This document shows positions 43,004 to 51,143 of a stretch of 64,000 nt of DNA, piece by piece. Within the stretch, counting starts at the first letter, position 1; each line of letters begins with the position of its first letter. Under the pieces are notes generated by a model. That model was not told the origin of the DNA. It searched no databases and saw nothing but the letters and a program-made list of their open reading frames with translations. The translations under genes and the position numbers were made by a program. The stretch comes from JAJPKK01 sp963807015. GTDB taxonomy: Bacteria > Pseudomonadota > Alphaproteobacteria > Rhizobiales > Xanthobacteraceae. Where the stretch lies: NCBI GenBank assembly GCA_963807015.1, contig CAWEAS010000034.1, forward strand, positions 496,001 to 560,000, read 5' to 3'.

Positions 43004-45373
43004 TCACTCCGCGGCCTTGCGCTTGACGTGGGCCTTTTGAATCGCCGCCCACACGATTTCGGGCGAAGCCGGCATCACGATGTCCTCGATGCCGACCGCA
43101 TCCGTGATGGCATTCATGACCGCGGCGGGCGCGGCGATCGCGCCTGCCTCGCCGCAGCCCTTGATGCCAAGCGGATTGGATGGGCACTTGGTCACCGTCG
43201 TGTCAACCCGGAATGACGGCAGGTCGTCGGCGCGCGGCATGGTGTAGTCCATCAGCGAACCGGTGACGAGCTGACCGTCGCCATCATACACCGCGCCCTC
43301 CAGCATCGCCTGGCCGACGCCCTGGGCGATGCCGCCATGGACCTGGCCTTCGACGATCATCGGATTGATCACGATCCCGAAATCATCGACCGCAACCCAG
43401 TTGGCGATATGAGTTGCTCCGGTGTCCGGGTCGATCTCGACCTCGCAGATGTGGCAGCCGGCGGGGAACGTGAAATTGGCCGGATCGTAGAACGCGCCTT
43501 CCTTGAGCCCGGGCTCAAGCTCGGCACCGACGAACTTGTGAGCAACGTAGGCATTGAGCGCCACATCGCCCCAGGCAGCGGACTTGTCGGTGCCGGCGAC
43601 CGTGAACTTGCCGTCCTTGAACACAATGTCGCTCTCGGCGGCTTCCAGCATGTGCGACGCGACCTTCTTCGCCTTGGCCTCGATCTTATCCAGCGCCTTG
43701 ACGATGGCCGACATCCCGACAGCCCCTGAACGGGAGCCGTAAGTGCCCATGCCGAATTGCACCTTGTCGGTGTCGCCATGCACGACCGACACGTTGTCGA
43801 ACGGGATACCGAGCCGGTCGGACACAAGCTGCGCAAACGTCGTCTCGTGCCCCTGGCCGTGACTATGGGTGCCGGTCAGCACCTCGACACTGCCCGTCGG
43901 GTTCACCCGCACCTCGGCCGATTCCCACAGGCCGACGCCGCAGCCAAGCGAGCCGACGGCCTGGCTCGGCGCGATGCCGCACGCCTCGATGTAGGTGGAG
44001 AAACCGAGCCCGCGCAGCTTGCCGTGCCGCTCGGACTCGCGCTTGCGCTTGCCGAAATTCTTGACGTCGGCGAGCTCCATCGCCTTGGCGAGCGACGCGT
44101 TATAGTCGCCGGCGTCATAGGTCATGATCACTGGCGTCTGGTGCGGGAACTTGCTGATGAAGTTCTTGCGGCGCAGCTCCGCCGGTTCGATACCGAGCTC
44201 GCGCGCACTCACCTCGATCAGCCGCTCGACGACGAAGGTTGCCTCAGGCCGCCCAGCGCCGCGATAGGCATCGACCGGCGCGGTGTTGGTGTAGACGGCG
44301 TCGACCTCGCAATAGATGTGCGGGATGTCGTATTGGCCGGACAACAGCGTCGCGTAGAGATAAGTCGGCACCGACGACGAGAAGGTCGACATGTAGGCGC
44401 CGATATTGGCGACGGTCTTCACCCGCATGGCGGCGATCTTGCCGGTGACGTCAAGCGCCAACTCCGCGTGGGTGACGTGGTCGCGGCCATGAGCGTCGGC
44501 GAGGAAGGATTCGGTTCGCTCGGCGACCCATTTCACCGGGCGGCCGACTTTCTTGGCGGCCCACAGGCACACCACCTCTTCCGGATAGATGAAGATCTTC
44601 GAGCCGAAACCACCGCCGACGTCAGGCGCGATCACGCGCAGCTTGTGTTCGGGCGCCATGCCGACAAAAGCCGCGATCACAAGCCGCGCCACATGCGGGT
44701 TCTGCGTGGTATTCCACAAGGTGAAATGGCTCGTGCCCGAATCGTATTCGCCGATCGCGGCGCGCGGCTCCATGGCATTCGGGACCAGGCGGTTGTTGAC
44801 GATGTCGAGCTTCGTCACGTGCTTGGCCGCCTTGAAGGCCTGATCGACCGCCTTGGCGTCGCCGAGATGCCATTGATAGATCGTGTTGCGCGGCGCGATG
44901 TCGTGGATCAGCGGCGCGTCCTTGGCCTGCGCTTTCGCCGGATCGGCAACCGCCGGGAGCACCTGATAGTCCACCTCGATCTTTTCGCCGGCGTCGCGCG
45001 CCTGCGCAAGCGTCTCGGCCACCACGACGGCGACGGGATCGCCCACAAAGCACGCCTTGTCGCTCGCGATCGCCGGATGGGCCGCCATCTTCATGGGCGA
45101 GCCGTCCTTGGAATGGATCATCCAGCCGCAGATCAGATTCCCGATCTTGTCGGCCGCAAGCTCCGCTCCGGCGAGAACAGCGAGAACGCCTGGCATGCCG
45201 GCCGCGGCGCGCACGTCGATCGCCTTGATCTTCGCGTGGCCGTGCGGAGAGCGGACAAAGTAGATGCAGGCCTGACCGGGGCGGTTGATGTCGTCGGTGT
45301 ATTGGCCCTTGCCGGTAATGAAACGGAAATCCTCGATGCGCCGAACCGGGGCGCCGATACCTGCTGCACCCAT
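43004..45373 (-). CDS. coxL: CoxL-like molybdenum hydroxylase large subunit, form II
   Basis: A 789-residue large subunit that binds molybdopterin cytosine dinucleotide. It starts MGAAGIGAPVRRIEDFRFIT and carries APDVGGGFGSKIFIYPEEV, THSHGQGHETTFAQ and GCGEAGAIAAPAAVMNAITD with the base Glu. The active-site loop is AYRGAGRPEA (369-378), the form II type, not the AYxCSFR of true aerobic CO dehydrogenase. Form II enzymes oxidise unknown, possibly N-heterocyclic or aldehyde, substrates. It lies between coxS and coxM in an S-L-M order. Confidence 0.93.
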   Translation of the reverse strand: MGAAGIGAPVRRIEDFRFITGKGQYTDDINRPGQACIYFVRSPHGHAKIKAIDVRAAAGMPGVLAVLAGAELAADKIGNLICGWMIHSKDGSPMKMAAHPAIASDKACFVGDPVAVVVAETLAQARDAGEKIEVDYQVLPAVADPAKAQAKDAPLIHDIAPRNTIYQWHLGDAKAVDQAFKAAKHVTKLDIVNNRLVPNAMEPRAAIGEYDSGTSHFTLWNTTQNPHVARLVIAAFVGMAPEHKLRVIAPDVGGGFGSKIFIYPEEVVCLWAAKKVGRPVKWVAERTESFLADAHGRDHVTHAELALDVTGKIAAMRVKTVANIGAYMSTFSSSVPTYLYATLLSGQYDIPHIYCEVDAVYTNTAPVDAYRGAGRPEATFVVERLIEVSARELGIEPAELRRKNFISKFPHQTPVIMTYDAGDYNASLAKAMELADVKNFGKRKRESERHGKLRGLGFSTYIEACGIAPSQAVGSLGCGVGLWESAEVRVNPTGSVEVLTGTHSHGQGHETTFAQLVSDRLGIPFDNVSVVHGDTDKVQFGMGTYGSRSGAVGMSAIVKALDKIEAKAKKVASHMLEAAESDIVFKDGKFTVAGTDKSAAWGDVALNAYVAHKFVGAELEPGLKEGAFYDPANFTFPAGCHICEVEIDPDTGATHIANWVAVDDFGIVINPMIVEGQVHGGIAQGVGQAMLEGAVYDGDGQLVTGSLMDYTMPRADDLPSFRVDTTVTKCPSNPLGIKGCGEAGAIAAPAAVMNAITDAVGIEDIVMPASPEIVWAAIQKAHVKRKAAE

Positions 45374-45415
45374 GATGATGTCTCCTCCGTTACGAGACAG
45401 TCGACGCGGGCGGCT

Positions 45416-45913
45416 CTATTCGGCCGCCTTGCGCGCGTGTTCACCCCCGCCCATGGCCTTGGCGCCGGCGGCGATTGCTTTCACGATATTGTGGTAGCCG
45501 GTGCAGCGGCAGATGTTGCCCTCGAGCTGTTCGCGAATCGTGCGTTCATCGAGGTCGTGGCCGAGGCGATTGACCATATCGACCGCGGTCATGATCATGC
45601 CGGGCGTGCAAAAGCCGCATTGCAGTCCGTGATTTTCGCGGAATGCCTCCTGCATCGGGTGAAGCTTCTCGCCCGTCGCCAACCCCTCGATGGTCTGCAC
45701 CTGCGAGCCTTCCGCCTGCAAAGCCAGCATCGTGCAGGACTTGATCGCCTTGCCGTCCACATGGACGACGCAGCAGCCACACTGCGAGGTGTCGCAGCCG
45801 ACGTGGGTGCCGGTGAGACGAAGATGCTCGCGCAACAACTGCACAAGCAAGGTGCGCGGATCGACGTTGGCGTTGACGGCTTTGCCGTTCACCGTCAGCG
45901 AAACGGCAGGCAT
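45416..45913 (-). CDS. coxS: CoxS-like [2Fe-2S] small subunit
   Basis: A 165-residue small subunit with two [2Fe-2S] sites: plant-type Cys40, Cys45, Cys48 and Cys60 (GCDTSQCGCC and later IKSC), and the second set Cys98, Cys101, Cys134 and Cys136 (LQCGFCTPGM, NICRCTGY). All ligands are present. It carries electrons between the molybdenum site and FAD. It is upstream of coxL by 42 bases. About 250 bases without a visible gene separate it from coxG and probably hold a promoter. Confidence 0.94.
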   Translation of the reverse strand: MPAVSLTVNGKAVNANVDPRTLLVQLLREHLRLTGTHVGCDTSQCGCCVVHVDGKAIKSCTMLALQAEGSQVQTIEGLATGEKLHPMQEAFRENHGLQCGFCTPGMIMTAVDMVNRLGHDLDERTIREQLEGNICRCTGYHNIVKAIAAGAKAMGGGEHARKAAE

Positions 45914-46168
45914 GGTATCCTCCGTATTTGCGGATCGAACAGAATCAAATGCCGGCCGTGCCGGCGGAACGGGGCATGGCCGCTTGCCGGCCCTTAATCC
46001 CGTGGAACGGGCCGAATGTGCCCTGCCCGGCTGCCCTGGGTCAAGTGAGCGGTTTGGCGCCGCAGAATGTCAAATATGCACAGATCACGCATTCGCGATC
46101 ACCCTGATCACCCGCGGGTGCGACACGACATCACGCAGCCGTAGCAAACTTCCCAATCAGCACACCCC

Positions 46169-46618
46169 TCAACCCGCCGCGACCGCAGCCGCGAACTTCG
46201 CGAAGAAATCGTCGGCAAGCTTCTTCGCAGTCCCCTGGACTAGGCGCTGACCAAGCTGAGCGAGCTTGCCGCCGATCTGCGATTCGACGTCGTAGCTGAG
46301 CAGGGTGCCACCATCCTTGTCGGAGAGTTTGACGGTCGCGGCGCCCTTGGCGAATCCAGCAACCCCACCTTCTCCATCGCCTGAAATCTTATAGCCGTTG
46401 GGCGGGTCGAGATCGGTAAGATGGACGCGGCCTTTGAACTTGGCTTTCACCGGGCCGATCTTGATGGTGGCGATGGCCTGAAATTCGGTGTCGGACGCCT
46501 TGTTGAGCTCCTCGCAACCCGGAATGCATTGCTTCAGCACCTCCGGATCGTTGAGCTTCGCCCACACCACTTCGCGCGGCGCCGCAAGCTGCACCTCGCC
46601 GTTCATCGTCATTGCCAT
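46169..46618 (-). CDS. coxG: CoxG-like SRPBCC-domain protein
   Basis: A 149-residue protein of the CoxG family: VQLAAPREVVWAKLNDPEVL, QCIPGCEELN, KIGPVKAKFKGRVHLTDLDP, GFAKGAATVKL and LAQLGQRLVQGTAKKLADDF. CoxG proteins have a hydrophobic-pocket fold and, in CO oxidisers, recruit the enzyme to the membrane and deliver quinone; form II partners are less studied. It is the first gene of the minus-strand cox set and is divergent from pcaD. Confidence 0.9.
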   Translation of the reverse strand: MAMTMNGEVQLAAPREVVWAKLNDPEVLKQCIPGCEELNKASDTEFQAIATIKIGPVKAKFKGRVHLTDLDPPNGYKISGDGEGGVAGFAKGAATVKLSDKDGGTLLSYDVESQIGGKLAQLGQRLVQGTAKKLADDFFAKFAAAVAAG

Positions 46619-46750
46619 TACGCCGTCTCCATCGCGCGCGCCCGTAACCTAGCACTTATAACCTTGGCGCCGCTCTGGAAAGGGCTGTTGGCGCCGGCGC
46701 GACGGCCGGCTATGCAGAGAAAGCAAGGATGACCGGAGCACAGAAATACG

Positions 46751-47527
46751 ATGCCGTTGATCGAGGTGGATGGCTGCAAGCTCAATGTCGAAGTCACAGG
46801 CGCCGCCAACGCGCCGGTGCTGATGTTGTCGAATTCCCTTGGCACCACGCTCGACATGTGGGCGCCGCAGATGAAACCGTTCACCGAGTGCTTCCGGCTC
46901 GTGCGCTATGACCGCCGCGGCCATGGCAAATCCGATGCTCCGCCCGGGCCTTACTCGATGGAGCAGCTCGGCCGGGATGTCCTCGGCATTCTCGATCATC
47001 TCCGCATCGAGACGGTCGATTGGTGCGGGCTCTCCATGGGCGGCATGGTGGGCCAATGGCTCGGCGCCAACGCGCCGACACGGGTTCGCCGGCTCGTGCT
47101 CGCCAACACCGCTTGCTACTATCCGGTCAAGGACCCATGGAACGAGCGCACTGCGGCCGCGCGCAAGAACGGCATTGCACCGATCGCGGAGGCTACGATG
47201 GGTCGCTGGTTCAGCGAAGGCTTCATCGCCCGCGAGCCGGCCACCATTGCCCGCATGAAGGAGATGATGCTGACGACGCCGGTCGCGGGCTACATCGGTT
47301 GCTGCGAGGCTGTCCGCGACATGGATCACCGCGACCTCCTCCCGAAGATCAAGGCGCCGACGCTGATGATTGCCGGGACCTACGACGTGGCGACGCCGGT
47401 CGAGGGGGCGAAGTACATCCAGGCCCATATTCCAGGTGCCGGACTGACGCTGCTCGAGGCAGGACACATCTCCAATGTCGAACAGGCCGATGGATTCACG
47501 GCGGCGGTTCTCGGCTTCTTGGCTTGA
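46751..47527 (+). CDS. pcaD: 3-oxoadipate enol-lactonase
   Basis: A 258-residue alpha/beta hydrolase closely resembling PcaD: LMLSNSLGTTLDMWAPQMKP, RLVRYDRRGHGKSDAPPGPY, the nucleophile elbow WCGLSMGGMVGQWLG (Ser94), AGTYDVATPVEGA with the acid, and GHISNVEQADGF with the histidine. It hydrolyses 3-oxoadipate enol-lactone in the beta-ketoadipate pathway for protocatechuate. pcaC follows after 43 bases. The upstream pathway genes pcaHG and pcaB are not in the window. Confidence 0.9.
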   Translation: MPLIEVDGCKLNVEVTGAANAPVLMLSNSLGTTLDMWAPQMKPFTECFRLVRYDRRGHGKSDAPPGPYSMEQLGRDVLGILDHLRIETVDWCGLSMGGMVGQWLGANAPTRVRRLVLANTACYYPVKDPWNERTAAARKNGIAPIAEATMGRWFSEGFIAREPATIARMKEMMLTTPVAGYIGCCEAVRDMDHRDLLPKIKAPTLMIAGTYDVATPVEGAKYIQAHIPGAGLTLLEAGHISNVEQADGFTAAVLGFLA

Positions 47528-47570
47528 CAGGGAGCCGCGCGCCGACGCGGACACCCAAGGAGAGGCAGCG

Positions 47571-47960
47571 ATGGACGAAAAAGAACGATACGCACAGGGA
47601 ATGAAAATGCGCCGCAAGGTGCTCGGCGATGCCTGGGTCGATCGCGGCGAAGCCAGCAAGACCAGCTTCAACGCCGAATTTCAGGAAATGATCACCCGCT
47701 CGCCGTGGGCCGAGATCTGGACGCGGCCGCATTTCGACGAACGCACGCGGCGGATTCTGGTCATCGGCACCATGATCGCACTCGGTCGATGGGACGAGTT
47801 CAAGCTGCATGTGCGCGCGGCGCTGACCGTTGGTGGATTTTCACCCGACGATATCAAGGAAATCATCCTGCAGCAGGCAGCCTATTGCGGCGTCCCGGCC
47901 GGCAATCATGCTTTCAAAGAGGCTGGTACCATCGTAGCGGAGATCAGCAGGAAGGCATAA
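47571..47960 (+). CDS. pcaC: 4-carboxymuconolactone decarboxylase
   Basis: A 129-residue protein with the CMD fold and PcaC motifs: YAQGMKMRRKVLGDAWVDR, WTRPHFDERTRRILVIGTMI, LHVRAALTVGGFSPDDIKEI and QQAAYCGVPAGNHAF. It decarboxylates gamma-carboxymuconolactone to the enol-lactone used by PcaD. GGAGAGG precedes the ATG at 47571. It is the second gene of a pcaDC pair. Confidence 0.92.
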   Translation: MDEKERYAQGMKMRRKVLGDAWVDRGEASKTSFNAEFQEMITRSPWAEIWTRPHFDERTRRILVIGTMIALGRWDEFKLHVRAALTVGGFSPDDIKEIILQQAAYCGVPAGNHAFKEAGTIVAEISRKA

Positions 47961-48045
47961 AAAGCCGCCCGTCTTCGGCAAAAAAAGTCAGCACTCGGCG
48001 TCTCCACCCGCTATGCTTGGTATTGGCATCAGTTGTTGGAGGGGG

Positions 48046-48954
48046 ATGATCGGGCTCCTGATGCGCTCCTATTTTGCCATATCCGGAAGCGGTCACGTCG
48101 CGGCTTTGCTGCTTGGCATTTTTTATGCCGGCGCGGACCCGTTCACGGAATCGCCCGTAGAGTCGGTCGCAGTGGACATTGTCACGCCCGACGAAGTCCC
48201 GGAGCCCCCACAGGAGGCGGCTGCTGAAACGCCGCCGCTGCCCGACTTTTCCAGCGAGAAATTCGGCATGGGCGAGAAGACCCAGAGCGCGAACGCCGCG
48301 CCTCCCGAGGCTCCTCCTCCGCCCAAGCCGCAACAGCAGACGAAACAGGCAGCGCCGGATCCTCGGCCGAAGGAGCAGCGCAACGTCCGTGAGGCAAGTG
48401 TTCAACCCTCAATGCCGCCGGCTCCGAAGCCGCCTTCGGTGCTTCCGCCGCCACCACCGTCGGCCTTTCTGACGCCGCCGCAGTCGCCGTCGCAAGTGCC
48501 GCCGACACAATCCCCCGAGTCGCAGTCACCTCAGACCGACAAGGAGACGGACAAAGCGGGGATCGGGAACATGTTCGGCATGCCGCTGACGCTTCCCGGC
48601 GGCCGTCTCGGCGGAGGTTTCGACGCGCCAGCCTATGACACCGCCAGGATCGACAGCTCCCTGCGCACGGCATTCCGATCTCATCTGCGAACGTGCTCGA
48701 GCCTGCCGGCGGATGTCTCTTCGGCGGACAAGGTCCGCATTATCCTGCGCGTTGGCCTCAATAAGGACGGTTCGCTCGCGGCTGCGCCGGCCCTGATCGA
48801 GGGCAGCGCGTCGGCGAAGGGGCCGGCGCTGCTCGCGAGCGCCGTCAACGCGTTGCGCACCTGCCAGCCCTACAACATGCTGCCGGCGGACAAGTACGAC
48901 GAATGGAAGGTACTCGATCTGACCTTCACGCCGCAGGACATGAGCGGCGGCTGA
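48046..48954 (+). CDS. TolA/TonB-like proline-rich envelope protein
   Basis: A 302-residue protein with an N-terminal membrane anchor (FAISGSGHVAALLLGIFYAG), a long Pro/Gln-rich region at residues 45-170 (PPEAPPPPKPQQQT), and a small C-terminal domain with LRTAFRSHLRTCSSLPAD, VRIILRVGLNKDGSLAAAP and LRTCQPYNMLPADKYDEWKV. That is the layout of alphaproteobacterial TolA/TonB-like proteins spanning the periplasm. The ATG at 48046 has GGAGGGGG upstream. It is not beside tolQRB or exbBD, so it may be an orphan paralogue. Confidence 0.8.
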   Translation: MIGLLMRSYFAISGSGHVAALLLGIFYAGADPFTESPVESVAVDIVTPDEVPEPPQEAAAETPPLPDFSSEKFGMGEKTQSANAAPPEAPPPPKPQQQTKQAAPDPRPKEQRNVREASVQPSMPPAPKPPSVLPPPPPSAFLTPPQSPSQVPPTQSPESQSPQTDKETDKAGIGNMFGMPLTLPGGRLGGGFDAPAYDTARIDSSLRTAFRSHLRTCSSLPADVSSADKVRIILRVGLNKDGSLAAAPALIEGSASAKGPALLASAVNALRTCQPYNMLPADKYDEWKVLDLTFTPQDMSGG

Positions 48955-48971
48955 GGCAATGCGACTCACAA

Positions 48972-49868
48972 TCACCCGCCGCCCTGCTCGCGGAACGCCT
49001 GGGGCGTCGTGCCGGTCTGTTTGCGAAAAAAACGCGCGAAATGCGACGGGTCGGCGAAGGTGAGATCGTAGGCGATCTCGTGGATCGGCTGGTTGGTGAA
49101 AACGAGCTGGCGCTTGGCTTCGGTGAGCACGCGCTGGCGAATCATGTGGCCGGCGGTGACGCCTGCAGCGCGCTTGACGTGTTCGTTGAGGCGGTCGGGC
49201 GTCATGGCAAGCTTATCGGCGTAGAACGATAACTGGCGCTCCTTGCGGAAATGCTCCTCGACCAGGTAGCGCAGCGCATCAACGGTCGGATCGGCGGGCA
49301 CGAGCGTGGCTGCGCCGGTGCGGGCGCGGCTCGCCGCAAGTCGCGCCACCCCGATCGCGATCAACGCGAGATAGCCGCGCATGGCAAAGCGATATCCGTC
49401 GCGCGCGAGGAAGCGCTCCTCATGGAGGTCGGCGCACAGTCGGCCGATCCGCTCTACTTCGGCCTCGCCGATGAGCGGAACGACCGGATCGGCGGCAAGC
49501 GCGCGTAGCCGTGACAGCGCTTCGCCGGAGCGCTCGCCCAACGCGCGCGCCACGTCTTCCGTGAAGGTCAGCACCCACCCCTCAGTCACGTCGGCACGAA
49601 ATCGGAAGCCGTGCGCGATCGTCGCGGGCACGATGATGGCTGCCGGCGCGTCGAACGCAATGACCTGCGCCTCGAACGTCATCTGGCCGCCGCCGCGGAC
49701 GATCAGCAGAATCTGAAACAGATTGCGATGGCGATGGGCGCGGATGGTCCAGTCGTGGACGGACGATCGCGACGAAATTGTTTCAATGTGGATGAAGTCG
49801 AACGCCTGGTCGTCCGGCGGATCACCGTAAAGATGGAAAAGCGGTAAAGTGGCGCTTAGCTGCATCAA
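48972..49868 (-). CDS. AraC-family regulator, PobR/HpaA type
   Basis: A 298-residue regulator. The N-terminus PLFHLYGDPPDDQAFDFIHI and the cupin-like sensor (RAHRHRNLFQILLIVRGGGQ) resemble regulators of 4-hydroxybenzoate and 4-hydroxyphenylacetate genes. The C-terminal AraC domain has two helix-turn-helix units (LSFYADKLAMTPDRLNEHVK and IHEIAYDLTFADPSHFARFF). It lies upstream of, and on the same strand as, nothing adjacent; the hpaC and hpaB genes follow at a distance, so it is the likely regulator of 4-hydroxyphenylacetate use. Ligand assignment is inferred. Confidence 0.88.
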   Translation of the reverse strand: MMQLSATLPLFHLYGDPPDDQAFDFIHIETISSRSSVHDWTIRAHRHRNLFQILLIVRGGGQMTFEAQVIAFDAPAAIIVPATIAHGFRFRADVTEGWVLTFTEDVARALGERSGEALSRLRALAADPVVPLIGEAEVERIGRLCADLHEERFLARDGYRFAMRGYLALIAIGVARLAASRARTGAATLVPADPTVDALRYLVEEHFRKERQLSFYADKLAMTPDRLNEHVKRAAGVTAGHMIRQRVLTEAKRQLVFTNQPIHEIAYDLTFADPSHFARFFRKQTGTTPQAFREQGGG

Positions 49869-49952
49869 AACATTTTAGCGCATTTCGCGCTCCGGCACGC
49901 ACGTTGCGGCCGAGCTCCCCCGCTTCTTCTGTGGAGGATGCCCTCGAATCAA

Positions 49953-49976
49953 GAGCCCCGCCGATCGGCGGGGCTC
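49953..49976 (-). terminator. Possible terminator hairpin
   Basis: A 10-base perfect stem GAGCCCCGCC/GGCGGGGCTC with a GATC loop lies 37 bases after the stop of the Gln/Gly-rich gene. On the minus strand it is followed by TTGATTC, only a weak T-tract, so its role as a terminator is uncertain. Confidence 0.5.
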
Positions 49977-50012
49977 CCGAAGCGCGATTTCTTCGCACTC
50001 CTGATCGTTCAA

Positions 50013-50234
50013 TTACCGACCGCGATCTCCGCCATGCTGGCCGCCCTGGCCCGGGTTCTGGCTTTGCTGGCCGGACCGCTGGCCACCGCCCTGCTGCTGC
50101 CCGGGCTTCTGCTGACCGCCCTGGTGCTGCTGGCCGCCCTGGCCGCCTTGGCCACCCTGTTGACGACGCTGCTCGTCGTCCTGGTGCTGGCCCGGCTTCT
50201 GGCCGTGCTGCGGATTCTGCGGGTTCTGGTTCAT
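50013..50234 (-). CDS. Small Gln/Gly-rich low-complexity protein
   Basis: A 73-residue hydrophilic protein made almost wholly of Gln, Gly, Pro, His and Asn, with QQGGQGGQGGQQHQGGQQKP and similar repeats, ending GQHGGDRGR. No signal peptide or known domain is seen. Such a composition is typical of intrinsically disordered proteins that may condense or bind RNA or surfaces. GGAG lies seven bases before the ATG at 50234, which supports real translation, as does a hairpin after the stop. Function unknown. Confidence 0.65.
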   Translation of the reverse strand: MNQNPQNPQHGQKPGQHQDDEQRRQQGGQGGQGGQQHQGGQQKPGQQQGGGQRSGQQSQNPGQGGQHGGDRGR

Positions 50235-50426
50235 GATCATACTCCAGTTTGCCCAGCTGGGTTGTGATGAAGCGATGCCCCGCTTGGTGAAGCAATCGAG
50301 TTCGGGCCATCAAAGATTCCGGCTGGGGAACAGATAACGGTCCGCGCCGCCGTTGCGTTCCCGACAATTGCGCGACCGCGACGAATTAAGGCAGGCATAA
50401 ATTTCGGGCAGAATAGGTTTTAAGTC

Positions 50427-50984
50427 TTAGACGCGCTTATAGGCACGGTCGTGATAAACAAGTGCAGGACCGGGCGGGCCCAGCCTGACATCCTCGACGG
50501 CACCAAAAATAACGTTGTGGCTAGCCACCGCCTTGATCTCCATGACGCGGCAATCGAAAGCGACGACTGCCTCGCCCAGCACCGGCGCCCCGGTCTTGAG
50601 CACGCTCCACGAGCCCGCGGCGAACCGCTCGGCCATGACCGCGCCGGTACGACCGGCGAACACGTCGGCGATCGATTCGTGCTCGGCGCCAAGCGTGTTG
50701 ACACAGAACACCTTGTTCTCGCGCAGGATCGGTCCGCCCTGGCTACGACGATTGAGACAGACCAAAATAGTCGGCGGCGCGTCCGAGACCGAGCAGACAG
50801 CGGTTGCGGTAAATCCGGTCTTGCCGCCTGGGCCGGCGGTCGTCACCACATGGACCGCGGCGCCAAGCCGGCTCATCGCCTCGCGAAACAAGGGGGCCGC
50901 GACGGTGACGACCGGCGCAGGCCCGATCGCCTCAAAGGCGCCCGCCATGGCGTCGTCCGGGCGCTGATCGTCAATCCAACTCAT
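50427..50984 (-). CDS. hpaC: Flavin reductase, likely 4-hydroxyphenylacetate 3-monooxygenase reductase
   Basis: A 185-residue flavin-reductase-like protein: FREAMSRLGAAVHVVTTAGP, GFTATAVCSVSDAPPTILVC, NRRSQGGPILRENKVFCVNT and SHNVIFGAVEDVRLG. It supplies reduced flavin to a two-component monooxygenase. The start at 50984 (MSWIDDQRP) is an ATG; an in-frame TTG at 51014 would add ten residues. It follows hpaB by about 160 bases on the same strand, so the two are taken as the monooxygenase pair. Confidence 0.86.
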   Translation of the reverse strand: MSWIDDQRPDDAMAGAFEAIGPAPVVTVAAPLFREAMSRLGAAVHVVTTAGPGGKTGFTATAVCSVSDAPPTILVCLNRRSQGGPILRENKVFCVNTLGAEHESIADVFAGRTGAVMAERFAAGSWSVLKTGAPVLGEAVVAFDCRVMEIKAVASHNVIFGAVEDVRLGPPGPALVYHDRAYKRV

Positions 50985-51143
50985 CGCAGCAACGATAGTA
51001 CATCGCCGCTGCAAAAGGGAATTGGCGATCGCGCGCGGGCCCTGTGCATAGCCCGCATGAGCGCGGCGACACGGTCGGGATGACGTTGCCGCCGGCCACG
51101 GATATCGCGATGCTCATCCGCGCTCGACCGCGTGCTTCGCCGC

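Noticed and set aside
43757..45997. A 746-codon open frame on the plus strand
   Set aside because: It lies opposite coxL and coxS, whose minus-strand products have all family motifs. The plus-strand translation is His/Asp/Arg-rich without domains, typical of a GC-rich shadow frame.
47961..47990. Possible terminator after pcaC (GCCG...CGGC followed by A-run)
   Set aside because: The stem is only four bases and the tract is A and not T on the coding strand.
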